This document shows, one piece after another, positions 35,797 to 44,267 of a DNA stretch of 64,000 nt; position 1 is the stretch's first letter; each line of letters begins with the position of its first letter. Source of the stretch: JBFXIE01 sp050176255. Lineage in GTDB: Bacteria; Pseudomonadota; Gammaproteobacteria; Burkholderiales; Burkholderiaceae_C. Location: assembly GCF_050176255.1 (NCBI RefSeq), contig NZ_JBFXIE010000006.1; one strand, 5' to 3'. Below the pieces are notes generated by a model. That model did not search any database. It had not been told where the DNA came from and saw only the letters and a program-made list of their open reading frames with translations. Both the position numbers and the translations under genes were made by a program.

Positions 35797-37839
35797 ATGA
35801 TCACCCTGAAAAACGTCACCTTGCGCCGCGGCGCCAAGGTGCTGCTCAATGGCGTCAACGCCACCATCAACCCCGGTGAAAACGTCGGCCTGGTCGGGCG
35901 CAACGGCGCCGGCAAGTCCAGCCTGTTTGCACTGCTCAACGGCTCGCTGCACGAAGACGGCGGCGATTTCTCCATCCCGCCGCAATGGCGCATGGCGCAG
36001 GTGGCGCAGAACATGCCAGAAACCGACGAATCGGCCACCGATTTCGTCGTGGCCGGAGACACCCGCCTGGCCGAACTGCGCGCCGCGCTGGTGCGCGCCG
36101 AAGCCAGCGACGACGGCATGGCCATTGCCCACGCCTACACCGACCTGGCCGACGCTGGCGACCACGACGCCGTGCCGCGCGCGCAGGCGCTGATTCTGGG
36201 CCTGGGCTTCAAGGTTTCAGAACTGGACAAGCCGGTCAACAGCTTCTCGGGCGGCTGGCGCATGCGGCTGCAACTGGCGCGCGCGCTGATGTGCCCGTCA
36301 GATTTGCTACTGCTGGACGAGCCCACCAACCACTTGGACTTGGACGCCCTCGTCTGGCTGGAATCGTGGTTGCAGCGCTATGAAGGCACCATGATCGTCA
36401 TCAGCCACGACCGCGAATTTTTGGACGCAGTCACCAACGTGACGCTGCACATCGACAGCGCCCAGCTCACGCGCTACGGCGGCAACTACAGCAAGTTTGA
36501 AGAATTGCGTGCCCAGCAGCTTGAACTGCAGCAGGCCAGCTTCGCCAAGCAGCAGGAAAAAATCGCCCACCTGAAAAAGTTCATTGACCGCTTCAAGGCC
36601 AAGGCCAGCAAGGCCAAGCAGGCGCAAAGCCGGGTCAAGGCGCTGGACCGCATGGAGAAAATCGCGCCCGTGCTGGCCGAGGCCGAATTCACCTTTGAAT
36701 TCAAGGAGCCCACCAACCTGCCCAACCCCATGCTGGCCATCACCGATGCCGCATTTGGCTACCGCGCCGACGATGGCAGCGAAAAAACCATTCTTCGCCA
36801 AGTCAACCGTAGCGTGCTGGCGGGCCAGCGCATCGGCATTCTGGGCGCCAACGGCCAGGGCAAATCCACGCTGGTCAAAACCATTGCCCGCACCATGGCG
36901 CCGCTGGCGGGCACCATCACCGAAGGCAAGGGCCTGTCGATTGGCTACTTTGCCCAGCAAGAGCTGGACGTGCTGCGCCCGCACGAGAACCCGCTGGAGC
37001 ACATGATCCGCCTGGCCAAAGAGCTGGGCCCGCAAAGCCGTGAACCCAGCCGCGAGCAGGATTTGCGCAGCTACCTGGGCACGTTCAACTTCACCGGCGA
37101 CATGGTCAAGCAAACCGTGGGCAGCATGAGCGGCGGCGAAAAGGCCCGCCTGGTGCTGGCCATGATCGTCTGGCAGCGCCCCAACCTGCTGCTGCTGGAC
37201 GAGCCCACCAACCACCTCGATCTGGCCACCCGTGAGGCGTTGTCGATGGCGCTCAACGAGTTTGAAGGCACGGTGATGCTGGTCAGCCACGACCGCGCCT
37301 TGCTGCGCGCCGTGTGCGATGAGTTCTGGATGGTGGGCCGGGGCGCCGTCGGTCCCTTCGATGGCGACCTGGACGACTACCAGCGCTACCTGCTTGACGA
37401 AGCCAAACGCCAGCGGGAGTTGGCCAAGCAGGAGGCCGCTGCCAGCAGCGCCACGCTGCAAACCACAGATGCCGCAGTGACGGCACCAGAAATTGCTCGT
37501 GATGCATTGGCTGCCAGCGCCCCCCCAACGGGGACAGGAGGGCCCATTGACCCGAAAAAACCCGTCGATGGCCGCGAACAGCGCAAGCTGGACGCACAGG
37601 CCCGTCAATTGCTTGCGCAAAAGCTGCGCCCGCTCAAACGCGAGCTGGAGCAAATCGACCAGCGCCTGGCTACGCTGGCGCAAGAAAAGGCGCAGCTCGA
37701 AGAGGGCCTGCTGCAGCCGCTGCCACCGGCAGAAATCGCCGACTTCGGGCGGCGCCTGAAAGCCTGCGCCGAGGAGATCGAACAGCTGGAAGAAAAGTGG
37801 CTGGATGTTTCCACCGCGCTGCAAGAACTGGGAGGATGA
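35797..37839 (+). CDS. ABC-F family ATPase (YheS/Uup-like)
   Basis: 680-residue soluble protein with two ABC cassettes and no membrane segments. First Walker A GRNGAGKSS (about residue 35), signature FSGGWRMRL and Walker B LLLLDEPTNHLDL. A charged P-site-tRNA-interaction linker rich in Lys and Arg (about 245-295) follows. The second cassette has GANGQGKST, MSGGEKARL and LLLLDEPTNHLDL. The C-terminal coiled coil (about 590-675) resembles YheS/Uup. Family members bind the ribosomal E site and resolve stalled translation. Confidence 0.92.
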   Translation: MITLKNVTLRRGAKVLLNGVNATINPGENVGLVGRNGAGKSSLFALLNGSLHEDGGDFSIPPQWRMAQVAQNMPETDESATDFVVAGDTRLAELRAALVRAEASDDGMAIAHAYTDLADAGDHDAVPRAQALILGLGFKVSELDKPVNSFSGGWRMRLQLARALMCPSDLLLLDEPTNHLDLDALVWLESWLQRYEGTMIVISHDREFLDAVTNVTLHIDSAQLTRYGGNYSKFEELRAQQLELQQASFAKQQEKIAHLKKFIDRFKAKASKAKQAQSRVKALDRMEKIAPVLAEAEFTFEFKEPTNLPNPMLAITDAAFGYRADDGSEKTILRQVNRSVLAGQRIGILGANGQGKSTLVKTIARTMAPLAGTITEGKGLSIGYFAQQELDVLRPHENPLEHMIRLAKELGPQSREPSREQDLRSYLGTFNFTGDMVKQTVGSMSGGEKARLVLAMIVWQRPNLLLLDEPTNHLDLATREALSMALNEFEGTVMLVSHDRALLRAVCDEFWMVGRGAVGPFDGDLDDYQRYLLDEAKRQRELAKQEAAASSATLQTTDAAVTAPEIARDALAASAPPTGTGGPIDPKKPVDGREQRKLDAQARQLLAQKLRPLKRELEQIDQRLATLAQEKAQLEEGLLQPLPPAEIADFGRRLKACAEEIEQLEEKWLDVSTALQELGG

Positions 37840-38019
37840 GTGTTTTGCAGGCGGGCTGGTATCAAACTTTAAGTGGCTCCAGCCATTATCTATCAATAGT
37901 TCATTGCTATCTTTAACAGAGCGTTTTCAGAGCAGATTCGAGCGTTGCATTTTTTTGCGAGGACTTGTCAACGACTCTCGGTCGGGCCGCGTTGTGGCTA
38001 CATCTAAGGAGTTCTTCGT
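37840..38019. other. Leader-like region before a 24-codon ORF
   Basis: Starts with a degenerate repeat-like stretch (37855-37905: GGCTCCAGCC, then CTATCAATAG, then GCTATC). A TTGCAT near 37945 could be a -35 box. No longer gene is visible. Confidence 0.35.
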
Positions 38020-38094
38020 ATGACAACCGCTGCAATCCTCTCTGCCTGGCCTGAAGACGAACGCGACCGCAAGCGCGCCCCGGCCCGCATGTAA
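38020..38094 (+). CDS. Possible 24-residue microprotein
   Basis: ATG at 38020 with a perfect AAGGAG eight bases upstream, encoding a short sequence that starts MTTAAILSAWPEDERDRKR and stops at 38094. It is followed within five bases by a GC-rich hairpin. The strong ribosome site and codon pattern suggest translation. Its compact, basic C-terminus gives no functional clue. It could also be a leader peptide. Confidence 0.45.
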   Translation: MTTAAILSAWPEDERDRKRAPARM

Positions 38095-38098
38095 AAGC

Positions 38099-38122
38099 AC
38101 GCCCGGCCGGTCAACCGGGCGT
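38099..38122. terminator. Hairpin after the microprotein ORF
   Basis: Eight-base perfect stem ACGCCCGG/CCGGGCGT with an eight-base loop. There is no T tract, so if it stops transcription it does so weakly. Confidence 0.4.
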
Positions 38123-38231
38123 CCTTCACCAAATTTTCACCTGACATGGTGCTGCGGCGCTGCATGTACAGGCCAACAAAGCCGTTGGCCATTCACCCAG
38201 ACCCCGACTGCTCATTGAGATTCAGGGGATA

Positions 38232-38271
38232 AAAAAAGGAAGGTGTGCTCATGAGCACACCTTCCTTTTTT
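38232..38271. terminator. Bidirectional Rho-independent terminator
   Basis: Perfect 40-base palindrome: 20-base arms with a GC-containing core (GGAAGGTGTGCTC and complement) flanked by six A on the left and six T on the right, so it works as a terminator on both strands. It separates the rightward ABC-F/microprotein transcription from the leftward pha genes. Confidence 0.85.
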
Positions 38272-38318
38272 CTCCTTCATGCCCGCCGCACCCAAAGGTG
38301 CTTTGGGCATGTCGTGCA

Positions 38319-39056
38319 TCAATGCATGTGCAGACCGCCGTTGACAGAGAAGTCTGCGCCAGTGGCGTAACCGCCTTCATCGGAGGCCAGCCAGGCGACG
38401 ATGGATGCGATCTCGCTGGGCTCGCCCAGACGCTTGACGGGCACCGTGGCCACGATCTTTTCGAGAACGTCGGCGCGAATGGCCTTGACCATGTCGGTGC
38501 CGATGTAGCCGGGGCTCACAGTGTTCACCGTCACGCCCTTGGTGGCCAGCTCTTGCGCCAGCGCCATGGAAAAGCCGTGCATACCAGCCTTGGCAGCCGA
38601 GTAGTTGGTCTGGCCAGCCTGACCCTTGGCACCGTTCACGCTGCTGATGTTGATGATGCGGCCCCAGCCCTTTTCCACCATGTCGGCCACCACCTGCTTG
38701 GTGACGTTGAACATGCTGTTGAGGTTGGTTTCGATGACAGCGTCCCAGTCCTCCCGCGTCATCTTCAAGAACATGCGGTCACGCGTGATACCTGCGTTGT
38801 TGACCAGCACGTCGATGCTGCCGTGTTCATTTTTGGCCTTGGTGAAGGCCTCTACGGTGGAAGTCCATTCGCTCACGTTGCCGACCGACGCATAAAACGT
38901 AAAGCCCAGCGCCTTTTGCTCGGCCAGCCACTTGTCAAAGTCGCGCGTGGGGCCACAGCCCGCGATGACCTTGAAACCTTCCTTATGTAGCCGTTGGCAG
39001 ATGGCGGTACCGATTCCACCCATGCCCCCTGTGACGTACGCGACTTTTTGGTTCAT
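38319..39056 (-). CDS. phaB: Acetoacetyl-CoA reductase
   Basis: 245-residue short-chain dehydrogenase that reduces acetoacetyl-CoA to (R)-3-hydroxybutyryl-CoA with NADPH. Nucleotide motif TGGMGGIG (about residues 8-15), NNAG and catalytic Ser-Tyr-Lys in ISSVNGAKGQAGQTNYSAAK; the GQ(A/F)GQTNYSAAK form is typical of PhaB. Ends with FSVNGGLHMH, the usual PhaB C-terminus. ATG at 39056 fits the family start. Third gene of phaC-phaA-phaB, separated from phaA by 168 bases. Confidence 0.95.
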   Translation of the reverse strand: MNQKVAYVTGGMGGIGTAICQRLHKEGFKVIAGCGPTRDFDKWLAEQKALGFTFYASVGNVSEWTSTVEAFTKAKNEHGSIDVLVNNAGITRDRMFLKMTREDWDAVIETNLNSMFNVTKQVVADMVEKGWGRIINISSVNGAKGQAGQTNYSAAKAGMHGFSMALAQELATKGVTVNTVSPGYIGTDMVKAIRADVLEKIVATVPVKRLGEPSEIASIVAWLASDEGGYATGADFSVNGGLHMH

Positions 39057-39181
39057 TGTGTGCTCCTGCTTCTTGGATAAACCGGTGTCCACTCTACCCA
39101 AAAAAAAAGACAGTTCCGAGGTAGGAAACCCGAGTAGTGCAGCACCGCCACGCTGACTAAGAGTGCACCATTTGAGGCTGC

Positions 39182-39205
39182 GCATGGGCGACACAGCGCC
39201 CATGC
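39182..39205. terminator. Hairpin in the phaA-phaB gap
   Basis: Nine-base perfect stem GCATGGGCG/CGCCCATGC with a six-base loop, 20 bases downstream of the phaA stop. There is no T tract. More likely an mRNA processing or stabilising structure than a full terminator. Confidence 0.4.
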
Positions 39206-39224
39206 TGCCCCGTTCAGCGCAGAA

Positions 39225-40403
39225 TCAGCGCTCCACTGCCAGGGCCACGCCCATTCCGCCGCCGATGCACAACGCAGCCAGACCCTTCCTGGCGCCGCTG
39301 CGCTTCATTTCGTGCAGCAGCGTCACCAGCACACGGTTGCCCGACGCGCCGATGGGGTGGCCCAGCGCAATGGCACCGCCGTTGACGTTGACCTTGGCCG
39401 GATCAACGCCCAACTCTTTGTTGACGGCGCAGGCTTGGGCGGCAAAGGCTTCGTTCAGCTCGAACAAATCGACATCGGCGGCATTCCAGCCCGCGCGCAG
39501 CAAAACCTTGCGCGTCGCCGAAACCGGGCCCATGCCCATGATGGCGGGATCCAGACCGCTGGTAGCATAAGCGGCAATGCGGGCCAGCGGCGTCAGACCC
39601 AGTGCGGCAGCCTTCTTGGCGCTCATCACCACCACAGCCGAGGCGCCGTCATTGATGCCAGAAGCGTTGCCCGCCGTCACGGTGCCAGCCTTGTCAAACG
39701 CGGGACGCAGGCCAGTCAACACTTCGGCGGTGGTCTTGCGGTTGAGGTACTCGTCAGTGTTGAAGACGATGGGGTCGCCCTTGCGCTGCGGAATGCTCAC
39801 GCCAACGATTTCATCGACAAACTTGCCCGCGTCTTGCGCGGCCGCGGCCTTTTGCTGGCTGGCCAGGGCCAGGGCGTCTTGCATATCGCGGGTGATGCCG
39901 TATTGCTTGGCCACATTTTCCGCCGTGATGCCCATGTGGTACTGGTTGTACACATCCCACAGGCCATCGACGATCATGGTGTCCTGCATTTTCCAGTCGC
40001 CCATGCGCTGGCCATCGCGCGAGCCGTTCAGTACGTGCGGGCTGGCGCTCATGTTTTCCTGACCACCGGCGACGACGATTTCGCTATCGCCAGTAGCCAC
40101 GGCCTGTGCAGCCAGCATGACCGACTTCAGCCCTGAGCCGCACACGGCGTTGATGGTCATGGCCGGAGTTTCTTTGGCCACGCCAGCCTTCATCATGGCC
40201 TGGCGCGCAGCGTTCTGGCCCACGCCAGCCGTCAGGACCTGGCCCATGACGACTTCACCGACCTGATCCAGTCCCACATTGGCACGTGCCAGCGCTTCTT
40301 TGATGACCACGCTGCCCAACTCGACAGCAGATACTTTGGCCAGTGCGCCACCGAACTTGCCGATGGCGGTGCGGGCTGCGGAAACGATAACGATATCTTC
40401 CAT
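39225..40403 (-). CDS. phaA: Acetyl-CoA C-acetyltransferase (beta-ketothiolase)
   Basis: 392-residue biosynthetic thiolase condensing two acetyl-CoA to acetoacetyl-CoA. Acylated cysteine in INAVCGSGLKSV (about residue 89), NEAFAAQ, GGAIALGHPIGASG and the second cysteine in ALCIGGGMG are all present. Start at 40403 (MEDIVIVSAARTAIGKFGG). Follows phaC by 41 bases, so the two should be cotranscribed. Confidence 0.95.
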   Translation of the reverse strand: MEDIVIVSAARTAIGKFGGALAKVSAVELGSVVIKEALARANVGLDQVGEVVMGQVLTAGVGQNAARQAMMKAGVAKETPAMTINAVCGSGLKSVMLAAQAVATGDSEIVVAGGQENMSASPHVLNGSRDGQRMGDWKMQDTMIVDGLWDVYNQYHMGITAENVAKQYGITRDMQDALALASQQKAAAAQDAGKFVDEIVGVSIPQRKGDPIVFNTDEYLNRKTTAEVLTGLRPAFDKAGTVTAGNASGINDGASAVVVMSAKKAAALGLTPLARIAAYATSGLDPAIMGMGPVSATRKVLLRAGWNAADVDLFELNEAFAAQACAVNKELGVDPAKVNVNGGAIALGHPIGASGNRVLVTLLHEMKRSGARKGLAALCIGGGMGVALAVER

Positions 40404-40444
40404 GGGAAATCCTTTTTTCGAGGGTTGGGGAAACAGTTGCGCGA

Positions 40445-42154
40445 TCAGGCTTTTTGCTTCACGTAGCGCCCGGGGGCTGGCTCGATGACCTTGAACTTCG
40501 GTGACTTGCCGTAGGACTTGGGCGCTACGACCTGCGCGCCTGCGTGGCCCTTGAGCCAGTCGCTCCAGTCGTCCCACCAGCTGCCAGGCAGCTCAGTGGC
40601 ACCGTCCAGCCAGTCTTGCAAGTCGGCAGGAAACTCGCCGTCCTCACGCAACCAGTGGCTGCGCTTTTTCTTGACCGGCGGGTTGATCACGCCCGCGATA
40701 TGCCCCGATGCGCCCATGACGAAGCGCTTGTCGCCGTTCAGCACCTGCGTGGATGCGTAGGCGGCCTCAATGGGTACGATGTGGTCTTCGCGCGAACCGT
40801 AGATGTACGCGGGTACGGCCACCTGCCCCATGTCCAGCGACTCGCCGCAGACGGTCAGCTGGCCTGGCTTGACGAGGTTGTTTTCCAGGTAGAAATTGCG
40901 CAGATACCAGGCGTAGTAAGGCCCGGGAAGGTTGGTGCTGTCACTGTTCCAGTAAAGCAGGTCGAACGGCGGTGGCGTTTCGCCCTTCAGGTAATTGCCC
41001 ACGACGTAGTTCCAGACCAGATCGTTGGGTCGCAAGAAGCTGAAGGTGGATGCCAGGTCTTGCCCCTTCATCAGCCCGCCCTGGCCCATTTGCAGTTCGC
41101 GCATGCGCACGAAGGGCTCGTCGATGAACACATCCAGAATGCCGGTATTGGCGAAGTCGATCAACGTGGTGAGGAAAGTAGCGCTGGCTACGGGCTCCTT
41201 GCCACGCGCCGCCAACACGGCCAGCGCGTTGGCCAGCATGGTGCCGCCCACGCAAAAGCCCAGGGCGTTGATCTGGTCGGCGCCCGATATTTTTTGCACC
41301 GTGTCGATGGCCGTAAGCACGGCGTCTTCGATGTAGTCGTCCCAGGTCTTTTGCGACAGCGAGACATCGGGGTTGACCCAGCTCACCACGAAGGTGCGAT
41401 GCCCTTGGGCCACCGCGTAGCGGATCAGGGAGTTGTCGGGCTGCAGATCAAGGATGTAGTACTTGTTGATGCAAGGCGGCACCATCAGCAGAGGACGCTC
41501 ATAGACCTTGGCCGTCAGTGGCTTGTATTCGAGGAGCTGAAACAGCTCGTTCTCGAACACCACGGCGCCTTCGGTCGTGGCCACGTTGTGGCCCACCTCG
41601 AAGCGGCTTTCATCGGTCATGGAAATGTGGCCTTGCTGCATGTCGCGTAGCAAGTTGGCGATGCCCTTGGCAATGCTCTCGCCTTTGGTTTCGATGGCCG
41701 CTTTCTGGGCATCGGCATTGAAAGCCAGAAAGTTGCTGGGCGCCGTGGCCGCCAGCCATTGTTCCAGACCAAAGCGAATGCGGGCGCGGGTTTTTTCGTC
41801 GCCTTCCACCGCATCGGCCAGGCCCATGAGAGTGCGCGCCTGCAACTGGTACACCGCAGCCGAGAACGCAGACAAGGGGTTTTGCGCCCAGCCCTCGCCA
41901 GCAAAACGCTTGTCCGATGCGATGCCTGCGCCGGGCTGCAGACCCTGCGACCAGAGGGTCTGGGCATCCTTCAGGTATTGCTGCTGCAGCGTCGCCAGCT
42001 TGTCGGGCGCCAGACGCACGGGCGCCGGTGTGGGCAGCGCACCCGCCGCCTGTACCTGGGACGGCTGCATGGTTTGCAGCATCTTGGTCCAGCTTTCGCC
42101 GATCATCTGCTGGAATTGCCGAGCGCTCTCGGCCCAATCTGCTTGATTAGTCAT
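40445..42154 (-). CDS. phaC: Class I polyhydroxyalkanoate synthase
   Basis: 569-residue PHA synthase polymerising (R)-3-hydroxyacyl-CoA at the granule surface. The lipase-like box GFCVGG carries catalytic Cys301; the catalytic Asp lies in GSREDHIVP and the His in GASGHIAGVINPP. The N-terminal about 190 residues are the variable class I domain. GGAGG lies just upstream of the ATG at 42154. Length and lack of a PhaE or PhaR subunit gene support class I, which prefers short-chain monomers. Confidence 0.96.
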   Translation of the reverse strand: MTNQADWAESARQFQQMIGESWTKMLQTMQPSQVQAAGALPTPAPVRLAPDKLATLQQQYLKDAQTLWSQGLQPGAGIASDKRFAGEGWAQNPLSAFSAAVYQLQARTLMGLADAVEGDEKTRARIRFGLEQWLAATAPSNFLAFNADAQKAAIETKGESIAKGIANLLRDMQQGHISMTDESRFEVGHNVATTEGAVVFENELFQLLEYKPLTAKVYERPLLMVPPCINKYYILDLQPDNSLIRYAVAQGHRTFVVSWVNPDVSLSQKTWDDYIEDAVLTAIDTVQKISGADQINALGFCVGGTMLANALAVLAARGKEPVASATFLTTLIDFANTGILDVFIDEPFVRMRELQMGQGGLMKGQDLASTFSFLRPNDLVWNYVVGNYLKGETPPPFDLLYWNSDSTNLPGPYYAWYLRNFYLENNLVKPGQLTVCGESLDMGQVAVPAYIYGSREDHIVPIEAAYASTQVLNGDKRFVMGASGHIAGVINPPVKKKRSHWLREDGEFPADLQDWLDGATELPGSWWDDWSDWLKGHAGAQVVAPKSYGKSPKFKVIEPAPGRYVKQKA

Positions 42155-42328
42155 CCTGCCTCCTTGGTGGTCGGCCCGCGTGCGGGCCCTGGGTCGTGAT
42201 GGTGGTGGGCGTGATTGTTGCCCAGTCGATGGCCGCTCTCCAACCGCAAGCCGCTTATTGGCGCATTTTGTGCATGCCGTGGCGCCGGTGCAGACACAAT
42301 CGTCCATTTTCTTGCCCTGAACTCGATC

Positions 42329-42661
42329 ATGTACCTGGTTGTCATCGCGTGGCTGTATGTGACCGTGCTGATGGCGGTGGCCGAGGCCACCGCCATCAAC
42401 GGCACGGTGCTGGGCGCCATCGTCACTTTTGTGCTGTACGGGCTGCTGCCCATGTCGATCGTGATCTACATCCTGGGCACACCCGGGCGCAAACGTGCGC
42501 TTCGGGCCCGGGAGCAGGCAGCCGCCGCACAGGCTGATCAGGCCATGCACGCGGCGCAGGCGGCAGACGCCCCTGCATCAGCCCGCCAGCCAGATGCAGG
42601 CGGCCATGCGCCCGCTACCGCCGAGGACGGCGTTGTCGCGCCGGTACGAAAAGAACCTTGA
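42329..42661 (+). CDS. Small inner-membrane protein, function unknown
   Basis: 110-residue protein starting MYLVVIAWLYVTVLMAV. Two transmembrane segments (about 1-20 and 28-50) precede an Ala-rich, charged cytoplasmic tail. It diverges from phaC. Its 3' end overlaps the 3' end of pgeF by 84 bases on the opposite strand, so part of the tail is antisense to a conserved gene. No functional motif. Confidence 0.65.
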   Translation: MYLVVIAWLYVTVLMAVAEATAINGTVLGAIVTFVLYGLLPMSIVIYILGTPGRKRALRAREQAAAAQADQAMHAAQAADAPASARQPDAGGHAPATAEDGVVAPVRKEP

Positions 42662-43477
42662 TGCGTTGGCTACGGTGCACCAGCCGGGCGAGCTGTCGTT
42701 ACCGTACAGCGCCGTCACGCCCTGTGCGCGCAGCCGCTGGCGGGCCAGTGCCGCCAGGTCTGCCATGAACTTGCCTGCGCTGCCATGCGGCCGGAAGTGC
42801 GCCGCGGCCAACGGGTCGGCCGCGCAAAATGCCTCACGCACTTCAGGGCCCACCTCGAAAGCCGCCGGGCCTATGCATGGCCCCAGCCAGGCCATTACAT
42901 CACCGGGGGACACTTTTTCGTCGATCCGGTTTGATTCACTGGTGTGTGATTCGCTGCGAATGGCCTCAAGCGCTTTGTCTGCCTGTACCGGAGCCCGTAA
43001 TGACCGCAAGGTCGCCTCCAGCACGCCGCCGGACAATCCGCGCCAGCCCGCATGTGCCGCAGCCACCTGCGTGCCGGCGCGGTTGGTGAACAGCACCGGC
43101 AGGCAGTCCGCCACCATCACGATGCAGGCCACGCCCGCCGCCTGGGTGGTGCAGGCATCAGCGTCCAGCCCGTTGGGCGTGCGGGCATCCAGCGGCTGCA
43201 CCGCCGTGCCGTGCACCTGGCGCAGATACACCGCACGCACCGGTGCGCCGCCATGATCCAGCGCGCGCTGCAACACGGCCCAGTTGGTTTGAACGGCGGC
43301 TGGATCGTCACCCACGTGGTGGCCCAGGTTGAGATGGTCATAAGGCGGGGCGCTCACACCGCCGCTGCGTGTGGTGCACAGCGCGCGCACCGGGGCAGGC
43401 ACGGGCCAGTCGGGCACCAGCCAGTCGTGCGTTGCAGCGTGGGATACCAAAGGGACAGGCGGCACAGGGGGCGTCAT
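42578..43477 (-). CDS. pgeF: Peptidoglycan editing factor / multicopper-like purine nucleoside phosphorylase
   Basis: 299-residue protein of the YfiH/laccase-domain family. Metal ligands are visible in RQVHG (about residue 87), MVADCLPV (about 123) and AHAGWRGLSGG (about 140). Family members hydrolyse non-canonical muropeptide precursors, and some act on purine nucleosides. Residues about 159-180 (RAPVQADKALEAIRSESHTS) are not seen in typical homologues and may derive from a degenerate dispersed repeat. The 3' end overlaps the convergent membrane-protein gene. Confidence 0.88.
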   Translation of the reverse strand: MTPPVPPVPLVSHAATHDWLVPDWPVPAPVRALCTTRSGGVSAPPYDHLNLGHHVGDDPAAVQTNWAVLQRALDHGGAPVRAVYLRQVHGTAVQPLDARTPNGLDADACTTQAAGVACIVMVADCLPVLFTNRAGTQVAAAHAGWRGLSGGVLEATLRSLRAPVQADKALEAIRSESHTSESNRIDEKVSPGDVMAWLGPCIGPAAFEVGPEVREAFCAADPLAAAHFRPHGSAGKFMADLAALARQRLRAQGVTALYGNDSSPGWCTVANASRFFSYRRDNAVLGGSGRMAACIWLAG

Positions 43478-43483
43478 GGCTTC

Positions 43484-44152
43484 TCAGGACTCGGCGTCCG
43501 GACAGGACGACGGCTGGGCGCGCTGGAATGCCGGCAGCTGCATGCATGCATCAAACGCGGCCATGGTGCGCGGCAGGCCGTCCATGTCCACGTTGAAGCG
43601 CCTGCCATTGAAGATTTGCGGCACCAGACAGCAGTCAGCCAGCGTGGGCGTGTCGCCCCAGCACAGGCGCGATGGCGCCAGCCCGGCGGCGACGCGCTCG
43701 CCTTCCAGCAGCGCCAGCTGGCGCTCAAAGGCCTCCAGCCCGTTGCGCACCCAGTGGGCGTACCAGGCGTCCTTGGCGGCGTCGGTCACCTGCAGCTGGT
43801 GCTTGAGGTACTTGAGCACCCGCAAATTGTTGAGGGGGTGGATCTCGCAGGCGACCATCTGCGCCAGCGCCCGCACCCGCGCGCGCGCCAGTGCATCGGC
43901 GGGCAGCAAGGGCGGCTGCGGGTGGGTCTCGTCCAGGTACTCGATGATTGCCATGGACTGCGTGAGCAGGTGGCCCTCGTCGGTCTGCAACGCTGGCACC
44001 AGGGCATCGCCCATGCGGCTGGCGTAACCGGGCGCCAGGTGCTCCGTCTTGGCCAATTGCACCGACTGATAGTCATAGGGCAGGCCCTTGACCTCCAGCG
44101 CAATGCGCACGCGAAACGATGCAGAGGATCGAAAAAAGTTGTAGAGCTTCAT
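43484..44152 (-). CDS. maiA: Maleylacetoacetate/maleylpyruvate isomerase (zeta-class GST)
   Basis: 222-residue glutathione S-transferase fold. The N-terminal motif SSASFRVRIALEVKGLPY matches the zeta-class signature, but the usual cysteine of SSCxxRVRIAL is alanine (Ala11). C-terminal helical domain complete. It would isomerise maleylacetoacetate (tyrosine route) or maleylpyruvate (gentisate route). Divergent from a fumarylacetoacetate/fumarylpyruvate hydrolase with 115 bases between, the enzyme for the next step in either pathway. Confidence 0.85.
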   Translation of the reverse strand: MKLYNFFRSSASFRVRIALEVKGLPYDYQSVQLAKTEHLAPGYASRMGDALVPALQTDEGHLLTQSMAIIEYLDETHPQPPLLPADALARARVRALAQMVACEIHPLNNLRVLKYLKHQLQVTDAAKDAWYAHWVRNGLEAFERQLALLEGERVAAGLAPSRLCWGDTPTLADCCLVPQIFNGRRFNVDMDGLPRTMAAFDACMQLPAFQRAQPSSCPDAES

Positions 44153-44267
44153 GCGACCGCAGCATAAGCCAAGCAGCCCCGCAGGAATGGCAACGACTGC
44201 CCGCAGCCAGCCCTGCTGCCGTGGCACACTGCCTGCCTCTTCACACCGCTGCACGACTGCCACCACC

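Noticed and set aside
36307..37896. 529-codon open frame on the minus strand
   Set aside because: Antisense to the ABC-F gene, whose Walker motifs are intact.
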